A DNA stretch of 47,645 nt. It comes from JTS-RE37 sp041744575. GTDB lineage: Bacteria > Bacteroidota > Bacteroidia > Flavobacteriales > Flavobacteriaceae. Positions 26,397-35,543 of this stretch are shown piece by piece. The notes beneath the pieces were generated by a model. It saw only the letters and a program-made list of their open reading frames with translations. It did no database searches and was not told where the DNA came from. Made by a program: the position numbers and the translations under genes. Location: the NCBI GenBank assembly GCA_041744575.1, contig JBGTKP010000029.1:1-47645 (forward strand), given 5' to 3'. Position 1 is the stretch's first letter; every line of letters starts with the position of its first letter.

Positions 26397-27684
26397 AGTG
26401 GTGCATTTGCGGATTTTCATGTACAAGGGCACCTTTTTTATATACCTGAAAAGGTTTTAAAGTTCCCTGATGATAAAGAATTTCATGGTAGTGAGGGGCT
26501 TTGAAAATAACCAGGTCTGCAAGGCAGTTTTCTGCCAGTAAGCCACGGTCTGTCAGTCCCAGGGCGGCGGCGGCGCGCACGGTCAGAGCGGCAAATACCT
26601 CGGCCGCCGTAAGTTTTTCAAAGGCTCCGAGGACCGCAGCCTGTGTCAGTAAATCTCCCATCGGAGCAGAGCCGGGATTGTAATCGGAGGCGATGGCGAG
26701 AGCGCCTCCGGCGTCGAGAATTTTTCGCGCCGGTGTAAAATCACAACCCAGTCCCAGACTGGCGCCGGGGAGTGCTGTGGCTATTACCTGGCTCCGGGCC
26801 AGGAGTTGAATTTCATGGCTGCCACTCACTTCCAGGTGATCAGCGCTGCGTGCGCCGAACAAGACGGCAACTTCACTTCCCCCCGTGGTGAATTGGTCCG
26901 CATGTACGGTAAGATCAAATCCCATGGATTTGGCTTTTTGGAAATAGGGCCTTATGTTTTCAGGGGTAAAAGCCCCTTCCTCTATAAAGGCGTCAATCCG
27001 GTTGGCCAGCTTTTGTGCCCTGAGCAATGGAAATAAGTTGTCGCCGATTTCCCTGAGATAGGCATCCGGCCCCTTTGAGAAATCGCGCGGAACCATATGG
27101 GCAGCCAGACAGGTGGGAATAAGATCGGCAGTAACCGATGCATTGGCATCCTGAATGGCTCTCAACATTTTTAATTCTTCCTCAAGAGACAGTCCGTAAC
27201 CGCTTTTGACTTCAATAGTGGTGATGCCATTACACAGGTGGCGCCATGCGCGATGTGAAATTTCGGATGTCAGGTCCTCTTTGCCGGTCCTGCGGGTATG
27301 AGTTACCGTATCCCAAATCCCTCCCCCGGCAGCGGAAATTTCCTGATAGGTTTTCCCGGAATTCCTCAAAGCGTAATCCCTGGCCCTGCTGCCGGAGAAA
27401 CACAAATGGGTATGGGAATCTATAAAGCCCGGAAGACCAATACAATCTGCTTCCAGTGAAACTACTTCCACTTTTGAGGAAGCCGTTGTACTTTTTAGCG
27501 TATCATAATGGCCAATGGAATGGATCCGCCCGTTTTCTACCAGTATTCCGGCCTTTTCCAAAATGGGCATTTCGGTATCTCCCAATGGCCCGCGGATTGG
27601 GATTCCGGTCATGGGGAGTAATTGTGAAAAGGGACCGATAAGAAGTGGCTTGTTCAAAGGAATGGATCTGTCTATGTTTTTCAC
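26386..27684 (-). CDS. hutI: Imidazolonepropionase
   Basis: A 432-residue amidohydrolase that hydrolyses 4-imidazolone-5-propionate to N-formimidoyl-glutamate. Metal and substrate residues are visible in FIDSHTHLCFSGSRARDY, TTIEVKSGYGLSLEEELKML, LTVHADQFTTGGSEVAV and IASDYNPGSAP. It is second in the hut operon, 168 bp after hutH, and overlaps hutU at its 3' end. It is slightly longer than the usual ~405-410 residues, with a short N-terminal strand-rich addition. Confidence 0.95.
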   Translation of the reverse strand: MKNIDRSIPLNKPLLIGPFSQLLPMTGIPIRGPLGDTEMPILEKAGILVENGRIHSIGHYDTLKSTTASSKVEVVSLEADCIGLPGFIDSHTHLCFSGSRARDYALRNSGKTYQEISAAGGGIWDTVTHTRRTGKEDLTSEISHRAWRHLCNGITTIEVKSGYGLSLEEELKMLRAIQDANASVTADLIPTCLAAHMVPRDFSKGPDAYLREIGDNLFPLLRAQKLANRIDAFIEEGAFTPENIRPYFQKAKSMGFDLTVHADQFTTGGSEVAVLFGARSADHLEVSGSHEIQLLARSQVIATALPGASLGLGCDFTPARKILDAGGALAIASDYNPGSAPMGDLLTQAAVLGAFEKLTAAEVFAALTVRAAAALGLTDRGLLAENCLADLVIFKAPHYHEILYHQGTLKPFQVYKKGALVHENPQMHHYGF

Positions 27685-27852
27685 AAGTTAGGATTTAAGG
27701 ACCAGATAGGCAATTGGCGGGGATCAAAAGCGAGACAGAAAATCGCAGGGGTTTCAGGGGGTCAGCTGGTATGGGTACCATTTGGTAAAGGTCAAAAATT
27801 CTCAGGCGTTCTGCCCTTGTTCAAACAGGCAGGAAGAATGCATTTTAAGATT

Positions 27853-29433
27853 TTAATACGTTTCAAATTCCCTGTTAAACGGGGTTTCCAGTGAAAGGGC
27901 TTCCTGTACACCAATTTGGTCAATCGCCTTTATTATGGCCTGATCCCTGATCAACGCAATACCGGTTTCGATGTCTTCGGCAAAGACCCTGTCCTTGTCG
28001 GCAAAGGGAACCTTGTCCCGTACCAGCCGGTGAACCCGGTCCAGTAGTTTTCCTGATTTCAAAGGCTTCCTGAACTCGAAGGCCTGGGCAGCAGTGAGAA
28101 GTTCAATGGCAAGTATCTTTTCTACATTCCCTGCCACCTGCAACGCCTTCCTGGCCGCTATAGAACCCATGCTTACATGATCTTCCTGTCCGAGGGAGGT
28201 GGGAATGCTGTCGGCACTGGCGGGAAAACACAACCCTTTATTTTCACTTGCCAGGGCCGCACTGGTATATTGGAGGATCATATAACCCGAATTGATCCCC
28301 GTATTTTTCATAAGTAGCTTGGGAACGCCGGGGCTGTTTCCTTCCAGTGCCAGATAGATCCGCCGGTCCGAAATATTGCCAATTTCCGAAGCTGCCAGAC
28401 AGGCGTAATCCAGGGCCATCGCCAACGGTTGTCCATGAAAATTACCTCCGCTGATCGTCAGGTTGTCATTTAGTATAACCGGGTTGTCGGTGACGGCGTT
28501 CAGCTCTGTCTCCAGGAGTTCCTTAAGGTGCAGCCAGCTGTTGCGCGAGGCCCCGTGTACCTGCGGCATGCAGCGCAGGGAATAAGGATCCTGCACCCTG
28601 TCGCAATCGATATGGTCTTCCATTATCTCGGATCCTTTCAATAATGCTTTGATTCTGAAAGCTACATGGATGTTACCCTTAAAGGGTCGGAGGGCATGTA
28701 ATTCCTCATAAAAAGGTTTAACAGAACCCTGTAACCCTTCTATCATCATAGCACCGATGATATCTGCGTGCGCCAGGCAGCCGTGAAATTTTCGCAGAAA
28801 ACGGACTCCGTGAGCGGCGATAAATTGTGTTCCATTGATCAGTGCCAGTCCTTCCTTCGGGCCCAGTTCCACTGGCTGAAGGCCTGTCCTGGTGAAAAGT
28901 TGAAGGGTCGATGCCACCCCATCTTTTTCCCAAAGTTTGCCCAGCCCGATCAACGGGAGGAACAAGTGGGCCAGTGGCGCCAGGTCTCCGGAAGCACCAA
29001 CCGATCCCTGGGACGGCACTACGGGAATAACATCGTTTTCTATGTGCCAGAGGATCCTGTCAAGTGTAGCTTCTGCAATCCCTGAATACCCTTTGGCAAG
29101 GGCGTGAACCTTGAGGATCATCATCAGTTTGCTGAGTTCCCGCGAGATCGGTTTCCCGACGCCCACACTATGACTTTGGAGGATGTTGGACTGGAGGATT
29201 TTCGTTTCCTCCTTAGAAATCCTGGTGGTGCACAAGGGGCCGAATCCGGTATTGATTCCATAAACAGGGTGGCCGTTTTCTACGATCCTGAGCACAACTG
29301 CCTGACTCTCCCTTATTTTTTTCCTCGACCCTGCCGTCAGTACCCCCCTGAGGGAACCGGAACATAAACTGAGCGCCTTCCCGGCGGTCAGCCAATCTTC
29401 ACCATATGCAAAAGTCCCTGTTTCGGAGGTCAT
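27853..29433 (-). CDS. hutH: Histidine ammonia-lyase
   Basis: A 526-residue MIO enzyme that deaminates histidine to urocanate, the first step of the pathway. The Ala-Ser-Gly triad that cyclises to the MIO cofactor is in GSVGASGDLAPLAHL (147-149). YGINTGFGPL supplies the catalytic Tyr, and QEDHVSMGSIAARKAL is the other family block. It is the first gene of hutH-hutI-hutU-hutG, all on the minus strand. A weak TACATTTA box lies ~15 bp upstream. No hut regulator or transporter is adjacent. Confidence 0.96.
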   Translation of the reverse strand: MTSETGTFAYGEDWLTAGKALSLCSGSLRGVLTAGSRKKIRESQAVVLRIVENGHPVYGINTGFGPLCTTRISKEETKILQSNILQSHSVGVGKPISRELSKLMMILKVHALAKGYSGIAEATLDRILWHIENDVIPVVPSQGSVGASGDLAPLAHLFLPLIGLGKLWEKDGVASTLQLFTRTGLQPVELGPKEGLALINGTQFIAAHGVRFLRKFHGCLAHADIIGAMMIEGLQGSVKPFYEELHALRPFKGNIHVAFRIKALLKGSEIMEDHIDCDRVQDPYSLRCMPQVHGASRNSWLHLKELLETELNAVTDNPVILNDNLTISGGNFHGQPLAMALDYACLAASEIGNISDRRIYLALEGNSPGVPKLLMKNTGINSGYMILQYTSAALASENKGLCFPASADSIPTSLGQEDHVSMGSIAARKALQVAGNVEKILAIELLTAAQAFEFRKPLKSGKLLDRVHRLVRDKVPFADKDRVFAEDIETGIALIRDQAIIKAIDQIGVQEALSLETPFNREFETY

Positions 29434-29551
29434 CCAATGCCATTTTAACTGCCTTAAATGTATTCATTAAGTTCGAGAATTACCAGTATATTGTAACCCG
29501 CCTTCCGGGTGTCGGAAGAAAGAATATGTTGGTCACCACATTACCATAACT

Positions 29552-30103
29552 ATGATATTTGAACTTATAAAAAAGCGACGGTCCGTATATCCGCCTCAAT
29601 ATAATGACAAGCCTGTTTCCCGTGAGGTCGTAGAAGATGTTCTGGAGGCGGCCAATTGGGCTCCCACCCATAAACGAACAGAACCCTGGCGATTTAAGGT
29701 CCTACTCGGAGATACAAAGGAGAAACTCGGGCTGTTCCTGGCGTATAAATATATGGATCTGGAAAGCAAGCCATCAGAACTGAAGGTTAAGAAAATCATG
29801 GAAAACACCCATAAGGCGGGGGCCATTATTGCGATTTGCATGCAGCGGGATCCCAAAGAAAGTCTGCCTGAGTGGGAAGAAATAGCCGCCACAGCCATGG
29901 CCGTTCAGAACATGTGGCTGTGCTGCACAGAGTTGGGGCTTGGCTGTTACTGGAGTTCCCCGGCGATGATAGCATATATGGGTGAATTTTTTGATATGGG
30001 CCCGGGTGAAAAATGCCTTGGATTTTTCTACATGGGGTATTATGACGGCGAACTGCCCGAAATAGGGCGTGCCCCTGTGTCCTCAAAAGTGACGTGGTTG
30101 TAG
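29552..30103 (+). CDS. Nitroreductase-family flavoprotein
   Basis: A 183-residue FMN-dependent NAD(P)H nitroreductase. The FMN-binding start IKKRRSVYPPQYNDKPV and the LEAANWAPTHKRTEPWRFKVL motif match the YdjA-like small nitroreductases. The C-terminal GLGCYWSSPAMI and GFFYMGYYDGELPE complete the fold. It probably dimerises in the cytoplasm and reduces nitro or quinone compounds; the physiological substrate is unknown. It is divergent from hutH. Confidence 0.9.
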   Translation: MIFELIKKRRSVYPPQYNDKPVSREVVEDVLEAANWAPTHKRTEPWRFKVLLGDTKEKLGLFLAYKYMDLESKPSELKVKKIMENTHKAGAIIAICMQRDPKESLPEWEEIAATAMAVQNMWLCCTELGLGCYWSSPAMIAYMGEFFDMGPGEKCLGFFYMGYYDGELPEIGRAPVSSKVTWL

Positions 30104-30133
30104 CCGTGCCCAATTCTAATATACTATCATGGC

Positions 30134-30652
30134 CTAATCCCTGAAATACGGAAAAAGCAGGGCGCGGTATTCCCACGCTTTGTAAATGAAAAGTCCAAGA
30201 AAAATGACCGTTACCAGGAATTTGAGAAATGTACCTGTCAGAAATCCGATAAACGATCCGAAAGCCGCCTTCAGTGCGGTTTTACTGTCCGCCTTGTGAA
30301 GTAACTCACCGGCCAGGGCACCGATAAAGGGCCAGGCAATGATCCCGAAGATCCCTAAAACGGGAAAGAGGATGGCCACCAGAAGCCCAACCATAGTGCC
30401 GGCCATTCCGGCCTTACTCCCTCCAAACTTTTTTGTCCCCATGGCGGGAATGAGGTAGTCCAGCACGCCCACAAGAATGGCCACGGCGCCGGTGATACCA
30501 AGGAACCACCCATCCGCCGGCACAGCCTGGGTGAGGGAAAGCAGTAACAATCCAGCCCAGCTTACGGGAGGTCCTGGAAGCACAGGCAAGAAACTGCCTA
30601 AAATCCCTGTGAGCATCAACAGAAATCCAATAAACAGGAGGACGAGATCCAT
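30134..30652 (-). CDS. DUF456 membrane protein
   Basis: A 172-residue, very hydrophobic integral membrane protein matching DUF456: LLFIGFLLMLTGILGSFLPVLPGPP at the N terminus and Gly-rich helices (GGSKAGMAGTMVGLLVAILFPVLGIFG, GALAGELL). The function is unknown. It stands alone, convergent with the nitroreductase gene. Helix packing by glycine repeats suggests a small oligomeric membrane protein. Confidence 0.85.
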   Translation of the reverse strand: MDLVLLFIGFLLMLTGILGSFLPVLPGPPVSWAGLLLLSLTQAVPADGWFLGITGAVAILVGVLDYLIPAMGTKKFGGSKAGMAGTMVGLLVAILFPVLGIFGIIAWPFIGALAGELLHKADSKTALKAAFGSFIGFLTGTFLKFLVTVIFLGLFIYKAWEYRALLFPYFRD

Positions 30653-30807
30653 AAAAATTATTTCCGGCCCTTATGGACCCTTGCGGATTTGACGAAAGAA
30701 CAGGGGATATGTTACAACCAGGACTTTCTGAGATACTGATTCTGCATCTCCGGAAGGCGCCTCCTATATTCTTAAAAATAGTCCGGCACCTCCGGTTAGA
30801 AAAATAT

Positions 30808-30848
30808 AACTAAAACATTAGTTTAAACTAAATATTTAGTTATATTTG
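30808..30848 (+). promoter_or_regulatory. Tandem BlaI-type operators over the blaI promoter
   Basis: AACTAA-N4-TTAGTT occurs twice in tandem (30808-30823 and 30826-30841), 18 bp apart. The second copy runs into the -7 box TATATTTG (30841-30848). The two copies also create the perfect palindrome TTAGTTTAAACTAA between them. This is the expected layout for a BlaI/MecI repressor pair binding its own promoter. Confidence 0.75.
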
Positions 30849-30885
30849 TGCCAGGCCATTCAAAATGACGCCATCACTGTACAAG

Positions 30886-30912
30886 CATTCATTCATTCAT
30901 TCATTCATTCAT
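30886..30912 (+). repeat. CATT tetranucleotide microsatellite in the blaI leader
   Basis: CATT is repeated 6.75 times without error. It lies between the promoter and the blaI start at 30934, and after an upstream in-frame ATG at 30865. Tetranucleotide tracts slip during replication, so the upstream start would go in and out of frame with blaI. Confidence 0.9.
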
Positions 30913-30933
30913 AAGTCAGATAATTATCAACAA

Positions 30934-31299
30934 ATGGAAATAAAACAACTAACAAGGGCTGAGGAGGAGGTAATGCAACCACTCTGGAAACTGGGTAAGG
31001 CGAATGTCGCTGCCATCATCCGTGAGCTACCCGAACCAAAACCCGCATATAATACAGTTTCCACTATTGTGAGAATTCTGGAAAGCAAGGGATTTGTCGA
31101 TCATGAGAAGGACGGGAAAGGCCATACCTATTTTCCCCTTATCCCAAAATCTGACTATAGCCATCAGTCGATCAGCAAACTGGTTGACGGCTATTTTCAT
31201 GGTTCCTATAAAAGTATGGTGTCATTCTTTATGAAAAAGAAGGACATCACGCTTTCCGAACTGGAGGCCATTCTAAATGAAATGAAAAAACAACAGTGA
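30934..31299 (+). CDS. BlaI/MecI-family repressor
   Basis: A 121-residue winged-helix repressor. MEIKQLTRAEEEVMQPLWKLG is the family N terminus, followed by the recognition part AYNTVSTIVRILESKGFVDHEK and a dimerisation C terminus. Members repress their own operon until a partner M56 protease triggers their cleavage. The next gene is such a protease, starting at the last base of the stop codon. Operators and a microsatellite lie upstream. An in-frame ATG at 30865 would add 23 residues translated across the microsatellite. No beta-lactamase is adjacent, so the signal is probably envelope stress of another kind. Confidence 0.92.
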   Translation: MEIKQLTRAEEEVMQPLWKLGKANVAAIIRELPEPKPAYNTVSTIVRILESKGFVDHEKDGKGHTYFPLIPKSDYSHQSISKLVDGYFHGSYKSMVSFFMKKKDITLSELEAILNEMKKQQ

Positions 31300-32801
31300 T
31301 GGTACAGTATCTGCTGGAAGGAATCGGATTCCAATTGATTTTTTTAATGCTCTACGATCTTATGCTGAAGCGGGAAACTTTTTTTCAGTGGAATCGGTTT
31401 TATCTCCTGGGGACTTTCACACTTTCGCTCATTTTGCCTTTGATTCATATTGAGGCTTTCCAAACCGTGCTTCCTTTGTACGGGAATGCATTGGCATCCG
31501 GATGGGCGCTGGACCCTCTGACTCTTAGTGCAAGTGCCGCGCAAAGCCGGGATTACGACTTTCCCTGGCTGAGTGTCATCGGACTTGCCGGGATGTGCGC
31601 TGCAGTGGGCTTTTTTCTGTATAAATTGTTATACCTGCGTAGTCTGAGGCAGCAAGGTCAACTTCGCAGGTTCAATAAATTTTGTCTAATACTTCTCCCG
31701 GCAACAGACATTGCTTTTTCATTTTTCAGGTCCATTTATATGGGGGACAGCATCCCACAAAAAAACAGGTCCGGGATCATTAAGCATGAACTAGTACATA
31801 TCGGTCAATGGCACACCCTGGACTTACTTTTTTTCGAAATTTTACGTATCCCGCTATGGTTTAACCCGCTTGTTTATCTCTTTCAGGCCAGGATTTCGGA
31901 AGTCCATGAATTCACGGCGGACGCAAGGGTGGCCGAATCGGATAGGCGCGGACATTATCAGGAATTGCTAAAACAGGTTTTTCAGACGGAAAGCCTCTCC
32001 TTTATCAACCTGTTCTATAAATCGACATTAATTAAAAAAAGGATAATCATGTTAAACAAATCAAAATCGCATCGAATCAGACAGGTAAAATATTTCCTCC
32101 TCCTCCCGTTAATTTCCGGAATGCTCCTGTATTCCTCCTGTCAGCAGGAGACCTCATATGAGGATTCGGATACCATTTCAGTCGGCCGGATCGATCAACT
32201 GACACCGGAGGAAGAAAATCTCATCGTGGGACGGATCACGACCTTATCAGATCAAAGGGATGAGACCTTTGTGGTGGTCAGCGATGGAACTTCGACCCTG
32301 GTCTTTTCTCAGGCAGAAGCCGGTTCCTATATCACCGGGCCCAATAATATGCGGCTCAATGCAAAAATGGAAATCATTACAGGGGAAGTGGAAGGCGACT
32401 TTAATTTGTTTGGAACCGCCCTTCCTGAATCCGGGCCTATGGAACTTCCCAGTGACATGGTCCCATTCGGTCTGATTGAAAAGGTACCGGTATATCCGGG
32501 CTGTGAGGATGCGTCCGACCAAAGATCTTGTTTCAATGATAAAATAATGGAACATGTGCGGAAAAATTTCCGGTATCCCCGGGAGGCCATAGACCAAAAA
32601 ATTCAGGGTCGCGTAAACGTCATGTTTACAATAGACAAAACCGGAGCCATAACCTCTATTAAAAAAAGAGGCCCTCACCCGCTGCTGGAGGGAGAAGTAG
32701 ATCGGATCATTTCCCTTCTTCCGGAGATGATCCCCGGAGAACAGGCTGGGAAACCGGTAAATGTGCCCTTTTCTCTGCCGGTTACATTTGCGCTGAATTA
32801 G
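31299..32801 (+). CDS. BlaR1/M56-like membrane protease with TonB C-terminal domain
   Basis: A 500-residue sensor partner of the preceding repressor. It has N-terminal membrane helices and an M56 zinc-protease domain with HELVH at 163-167 facing the cytoplasm. A further membrane segment lies near residue 270 (YFLLLPLISGMLLYSSC), followed by a periplasmic part. The last ~100 residues (YPGCED...NFRYPREAIDQKIQGRVNVMFTIDKTGAI) are a TonB C-terminal-like domain instead of the penicillin-binding domain of BlaR1. Start ATG 31299 overlaps the repressor stop by one base (TGATG), so translation is coupled. Confidence 0.88.
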   Translation: MVQYLLEGIGFQLIFLMLYDLMLKRETFFQWNRFYLLGTFTLSLILPLIHIEAFQTVLPLYGNALASGWALDPLTLSASAAQSRDYDFPWLSVIGLAGMCAAVGFFLYKLLYLRSLRQQGQLRRFNKFCLILLPATDIAFSFFRSIYMGDSIPQKNRSGIIKHELVHIGQWHTLDLLFFEILRIPLWFNPLVYLFQARISEVHEFTADARVAESDRRGHYQELLKQVFQTESLSFINLFYKSTLIKKRIIMLNKSKSHRIRQVKYFLLLPLISGMLLYSSCQQETSYEDSDTISVGRIDQLTPEEENLIVGRITTLSDQRDETFVVVSDGTSTLVFSQAEAGSYITGPNNMRLNAKMEIITGEVEGDFNLFGTALPESGPMELPSDMVPFGLIEKVPVYPGCEDASDQRSCFNDKIMEHVRKNFRYPREAIDQKIQGRVNVMFTIDKTGAITSIKKRGPHPLLEGEVDRIISLLPEMIPGEQAGKPVNVPFSLPVTFALN

Positions 32802-33003
32802 CAGATCCGGGTCTACTGCAAACCCGATTCCCTGGCCGAGCTGCAGTCCGGTCTCCACCCTTCGAGAACCTCATGGATCGCGTGACCCGAAGTCAGTGTC
32901 ACCCAGGCATGTATTCCAAAACGGAACCGGCCCTGGGAAAAGCCAAATCTTCGGGACAGCCTTCCGCAAAAAATTGTAATTTTCCGGGCTGAAGGAATGC
33001 AAT

Positions 33004-33480
33004 ATGAGGAAATTGGGAATAGTACTGGGATTGTGCCTTTTGGCTTCCTGCCATCTTTTTTCCTCCAGAGAAACCAAGACCCGTCAACTTGTGGAGAAAG
33101 AATTAAAGTCTATTGACTGGAATGACGTAGATCAATATCCTCTCTTTACCGATTGTGATGAAACTTTGGTAAAAAATGCCCAGAAGGAATGTTTTGAACA
33201 GACACTGCTCCTTCATTTTTCAGGTACTCTAAGGGAGTTCGAATTTGTTCTGGACAATGGCTTTAGGGATACAATTTATGTTGATTTCCTGGTAGACAAC
33301 GAGGGGACATTGACCGTACTGGAAATCGAAGAAAATGCGGCCATCAGGGAACAAATCCCTGAATTTGACGGTGTTATCACTCAAAGTCTCAAAAACCTGC
33401 CCGGACTAGAACCCGCTTTGAAAAGGGGCATCCCTGTAAGTACGAGGTTTCGAATCCCCTTATTGCTTCATTCAAACTAA
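33004..33480 (+). CDS. Predicted lipoprotein of unknown function
   Basis: A 158-residue protein with a short signal peptide and lipobox (MRKLGIVLGLCLLASC, Cys16), so outer- or inner-membrane anchored. The C-terminal half (TIYVDFLVDNEGTLTVLEIE, then GIPVSTRFRIPLLL) has the beta-strand rhythm of TonB C-terminal-like domains, but two conserved Cys (TDCDE, KECFEQ) precede it. I do not recognise the family with certainty. It lies between the M56 protease and ruvC. Confidence 0.75.
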   Translation: MRKLGIVLGLCLLASCHLFSSRETKTRQLVEKELKSIDWNDVDQYPLFTDCDETLVKNAQKECFEQTLLLHFSGTLREFEFVLDNGFRDTIYVDFLVDNEGTLTVLEIEENAAIREQIPEFDGVITQSLKNLPGLEPALKRGIPVSTRFRIPLLLHSN

Positions 33481-33596
33481 ACCCACAAAATGAGACCTAA
33501 CCAAAGGAAGATGACCATTGAATGAATGATTGGCGCATTACACCTGCCAGCCGAAAGCCCTGGTTTGATATTTAAAAGTAAATAAGCATTCACAGA

Positions 33597-34154
33597 ATGA
33601 AAGTAAAGAACGAAAAGATCATTATGGGGATTGATCCGGGAACTTCGGTCATGGGATTCGGAATTATCAGGGTCATAGGCCCGGGCATGGAATTCATACA
33701 AATGAATGAATTAATACTAAAACAGTACCAGGACCCGTTCACCAAACTGAAAATCATCTTTGACCGGACCCTCTCTCTTATTGACACCTATAATCCCGAT
33801 GAAATTGCCATAGAAGCTCCCTTCTACGGCAGAAATGTACAATCCATGCTCAAGCTTGGCAGGGCACAGGGCGTGGCGATGGCGGCGGCACTCTCCCGTC
33901 AGGTTCCCATTACTGAATACCTGCCTAAAAAGATCAAAATGGCCATCACCGGCAACGGGAACGCAAGCAAGGAACAAGTCGCAAAAATGCTACAAAGCAG
34001 CCTTGGATTAAAAATACTTCCAAAAAACCTGGACAGCACGGATGGACTTGCAGCGGCCGTCTGTCATTTTTACAATGCGGGCAAAATAGAAAAGCAAGGC
34101 GTTTACTCAGGCTGGGAGGCATTTGTCAAAAATAATTCAGACCGGGTCAAATAA
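33597..34154 (+). CDS. ruvC: Holliday junction endonuclease RuvC
   Basis: A 185-residue resolvase that cuts Holliday junctions with RuvAB. The RNase H-like fold starts IIMGIDPGTSVMGFGII (D13), and the second acidic residue is in DEIAIEAPFYGRNVQSMLKLGRAQGVAMAA. The C-terminal pair is in NLDSTDGLAAAVCHF. All four catalytic carboxylates are present. It is upstream of hemW on the same strand, with a 217-bp gap. Confidence 0.95.
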   Translation: MKVKNEKIIMGIDPGTSVMGFGIIRVIGPGMEFIQMNELILKQYQDPFTKLKIIFDRTLSLIDTYNPDEIAIEAPFYGRNVQSMLKLGRAQGVAMAAALSRQVPITEYLPKKIKMAITGNGNASKEQVAKMLQSSLGLKILPKNLDSTDGLAAAVCHFYNAGKIEKQGVYSGWEAFVKNNSDRVK

Positions 34155-34210
34155 CATATTGATTTCTAGGCAACCCACATACGGTAAAAATTGTGAAGCC
34201 CTGGCAGTGG

Positions 34211-34225
34211 GTTCACATTGTGAAC
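34211..34225. promoter_or_regulatory. Palindrome in the ruvC-hemW gap
   Basis: GTTCACATTGTGAAC is a 6+3+6 inverted repeat, perfect except for its centre. It sits in the middle of the otherwise unexplained 34155-34371 gap and could be an operator for hemW. Confidence 0.35.
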
Positions 34226-34371
34226 ATAGTGGCCAGCATGCCGGTATCAACAGGGTAACCTTCGGGGAGACTTTGCTTGATCTTGCAGACCAGTTTTTTT
34301 CGGTCACCGCTCCTCTCTTGCTCACCTTGCTTTTTCACTCGCCTGTCTGATCGCATACCTGAAACGTTATT

Positions 34372-35505
34372 ATGGCCGGAATCTACATCCACATACCATT
34401 TTGCAAACAAGCTTGTCACTACTGTGATTTTCATTTTTCAACGACTCTTAAAAAAAAGGGACCCATGCTGCAGGCCCTTGCCAAAGAACTTGCCATACGC
34501 CGGCACGAGTTCGATGGAGAACTCGTAGAAACCATTTACTTTGGTGGGGGAACGCCCTCACTTTTGTTGCCTTCCGAAATCGAATCTCTATTAGATGAAA
34601 TCAACCAACATTATAAAGTGGCCGGATCTCCGGAGATCACCCTGGAAGCCAATCCTGATGACCTGGCTCTCCAATCCATAGAAGGCCTCCACACTGCCGG
34701 GATCAACCGCCTCAGTATAGGCGTGCAATCATTTTTTGAAGAAGACCTTGTGCTGATGAATCGCGCACATAATGCCTCTCAGGCTGATGCATGCCTGAAA
34801 ACGGCAATGAACTATTTTGACAATATTTCTATCGACCTCATCTATGGCCTCCCCTACCTTTCCAATGAACGATGGCAGGAAAATATTTCCCGTGCCCTTG
34901 ATTTCAGTCTGCCGCATATCTCCAGCTATGCGCTCACTATAGAGCCGCGCACCGCTATGAGCAGAATGATCAGTAAAGGCCAGCTGCCCGATACGGACGA
35001 TGACCGTACACGAACCCAGTTTTATATCCTGTCCGATCGTTTGATGGCGGAAGGATATGAACACTACGAAATATCCAATTTTGCAAGATCCTCGCAATAT
35101 TCAAGAAACAATACCGCATACTGGCAGGGAAAGAAATACCTGGGAATAGGGCCGTCGGCTCATTCCTTTGACGGTAAGAGCCGGTCCTGGAACATCCGTA
35201 ACAATCTTAAATATATTAAGTCGCTGACTGAGGGTACCCGGCCGTTTGAATGGGAGGTGCTCACCGGTGATGACAGTTACAATGAATACGTCATGACAGG
35301 ACTCAGAACAGTCTGGGGAATATCCCTCATTAAAATTGCTTCCATGTTCGGGCCGGCACGTCGCGATTATGCTTTGGATCAGGCGGGGAAACATCTTCAA
35401 GGCGGAAAACTCCTACTTCGTGATGACACCCTCCTCCTTTCAAGAGAGGGAAAGTTTTTTGCAGATGGGATTGCAAGTGATTTATTTATGGTTACTTTGA
35501 AGTGA
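34372..35505 (+). CDS. hemW: Radical SAM heme chaperone HemW
   Basis: A 377-residue radical SAM protein. The cluster motif is CKQACHYC (C11, C15, C18), starting MAGIYIHIPFCKQACHYCDF, the HemW form. This differs from HemN in lacking the N-terminal extension. ETIYFGGGTPSLL and SIGVQSFFEEDLVLMNRAH are further landmarks, and YEHYEISNFAR with NTAYWQGKKYLGIGPSAHSF marks the C-terminal domain. HemW delivers heme to respiratory enzymes and is often misnamed coproporphyrinogen oxidase. Confidence 0.94.
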   Translation: MAGIYIHIPFCKQACHYCDFHFSTTLKKKGPMLQALAKELAIRRHEFDGELVETIYFGGGTPSLLLPSEIESLLDEINQHYKVAGSPEITLEANPDDLALQSIEGLHTAGINRLSIGVQSFFEEDLVLMNRAHNASQADACLKTAMNYFDNISIDLIYGLPYLSNERWQENISRALDFSLPHISSYALTIEPRTAMSRMISKGQLPDTDDDRTRTQFYILSDRLMAEGYEHYEISNFARSSQYSRNNTAYWQGKKYLGIGPSAHSFDGKSRSWNIRNNLKYIKSLTEGTRPFEWEVLTGDDSYNEYVMTGLRTVWGISLIKIASMFGPARRDYALDQAGKHLQGGKLLLRDDTLLLSREGKFFADGIASDLFMVTLK

Positions 35506-35543
35506 GGCCTGTTCTTACTACTATGACCAAATAAAACTCAGAC

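Noticed and set aside
30934..32801. Beta-lactam resistance operon
   Set aside because: Repressor and M56 protease are present, but there is no penicillin-binding sensor domain and no beta-lactamase at either locus.
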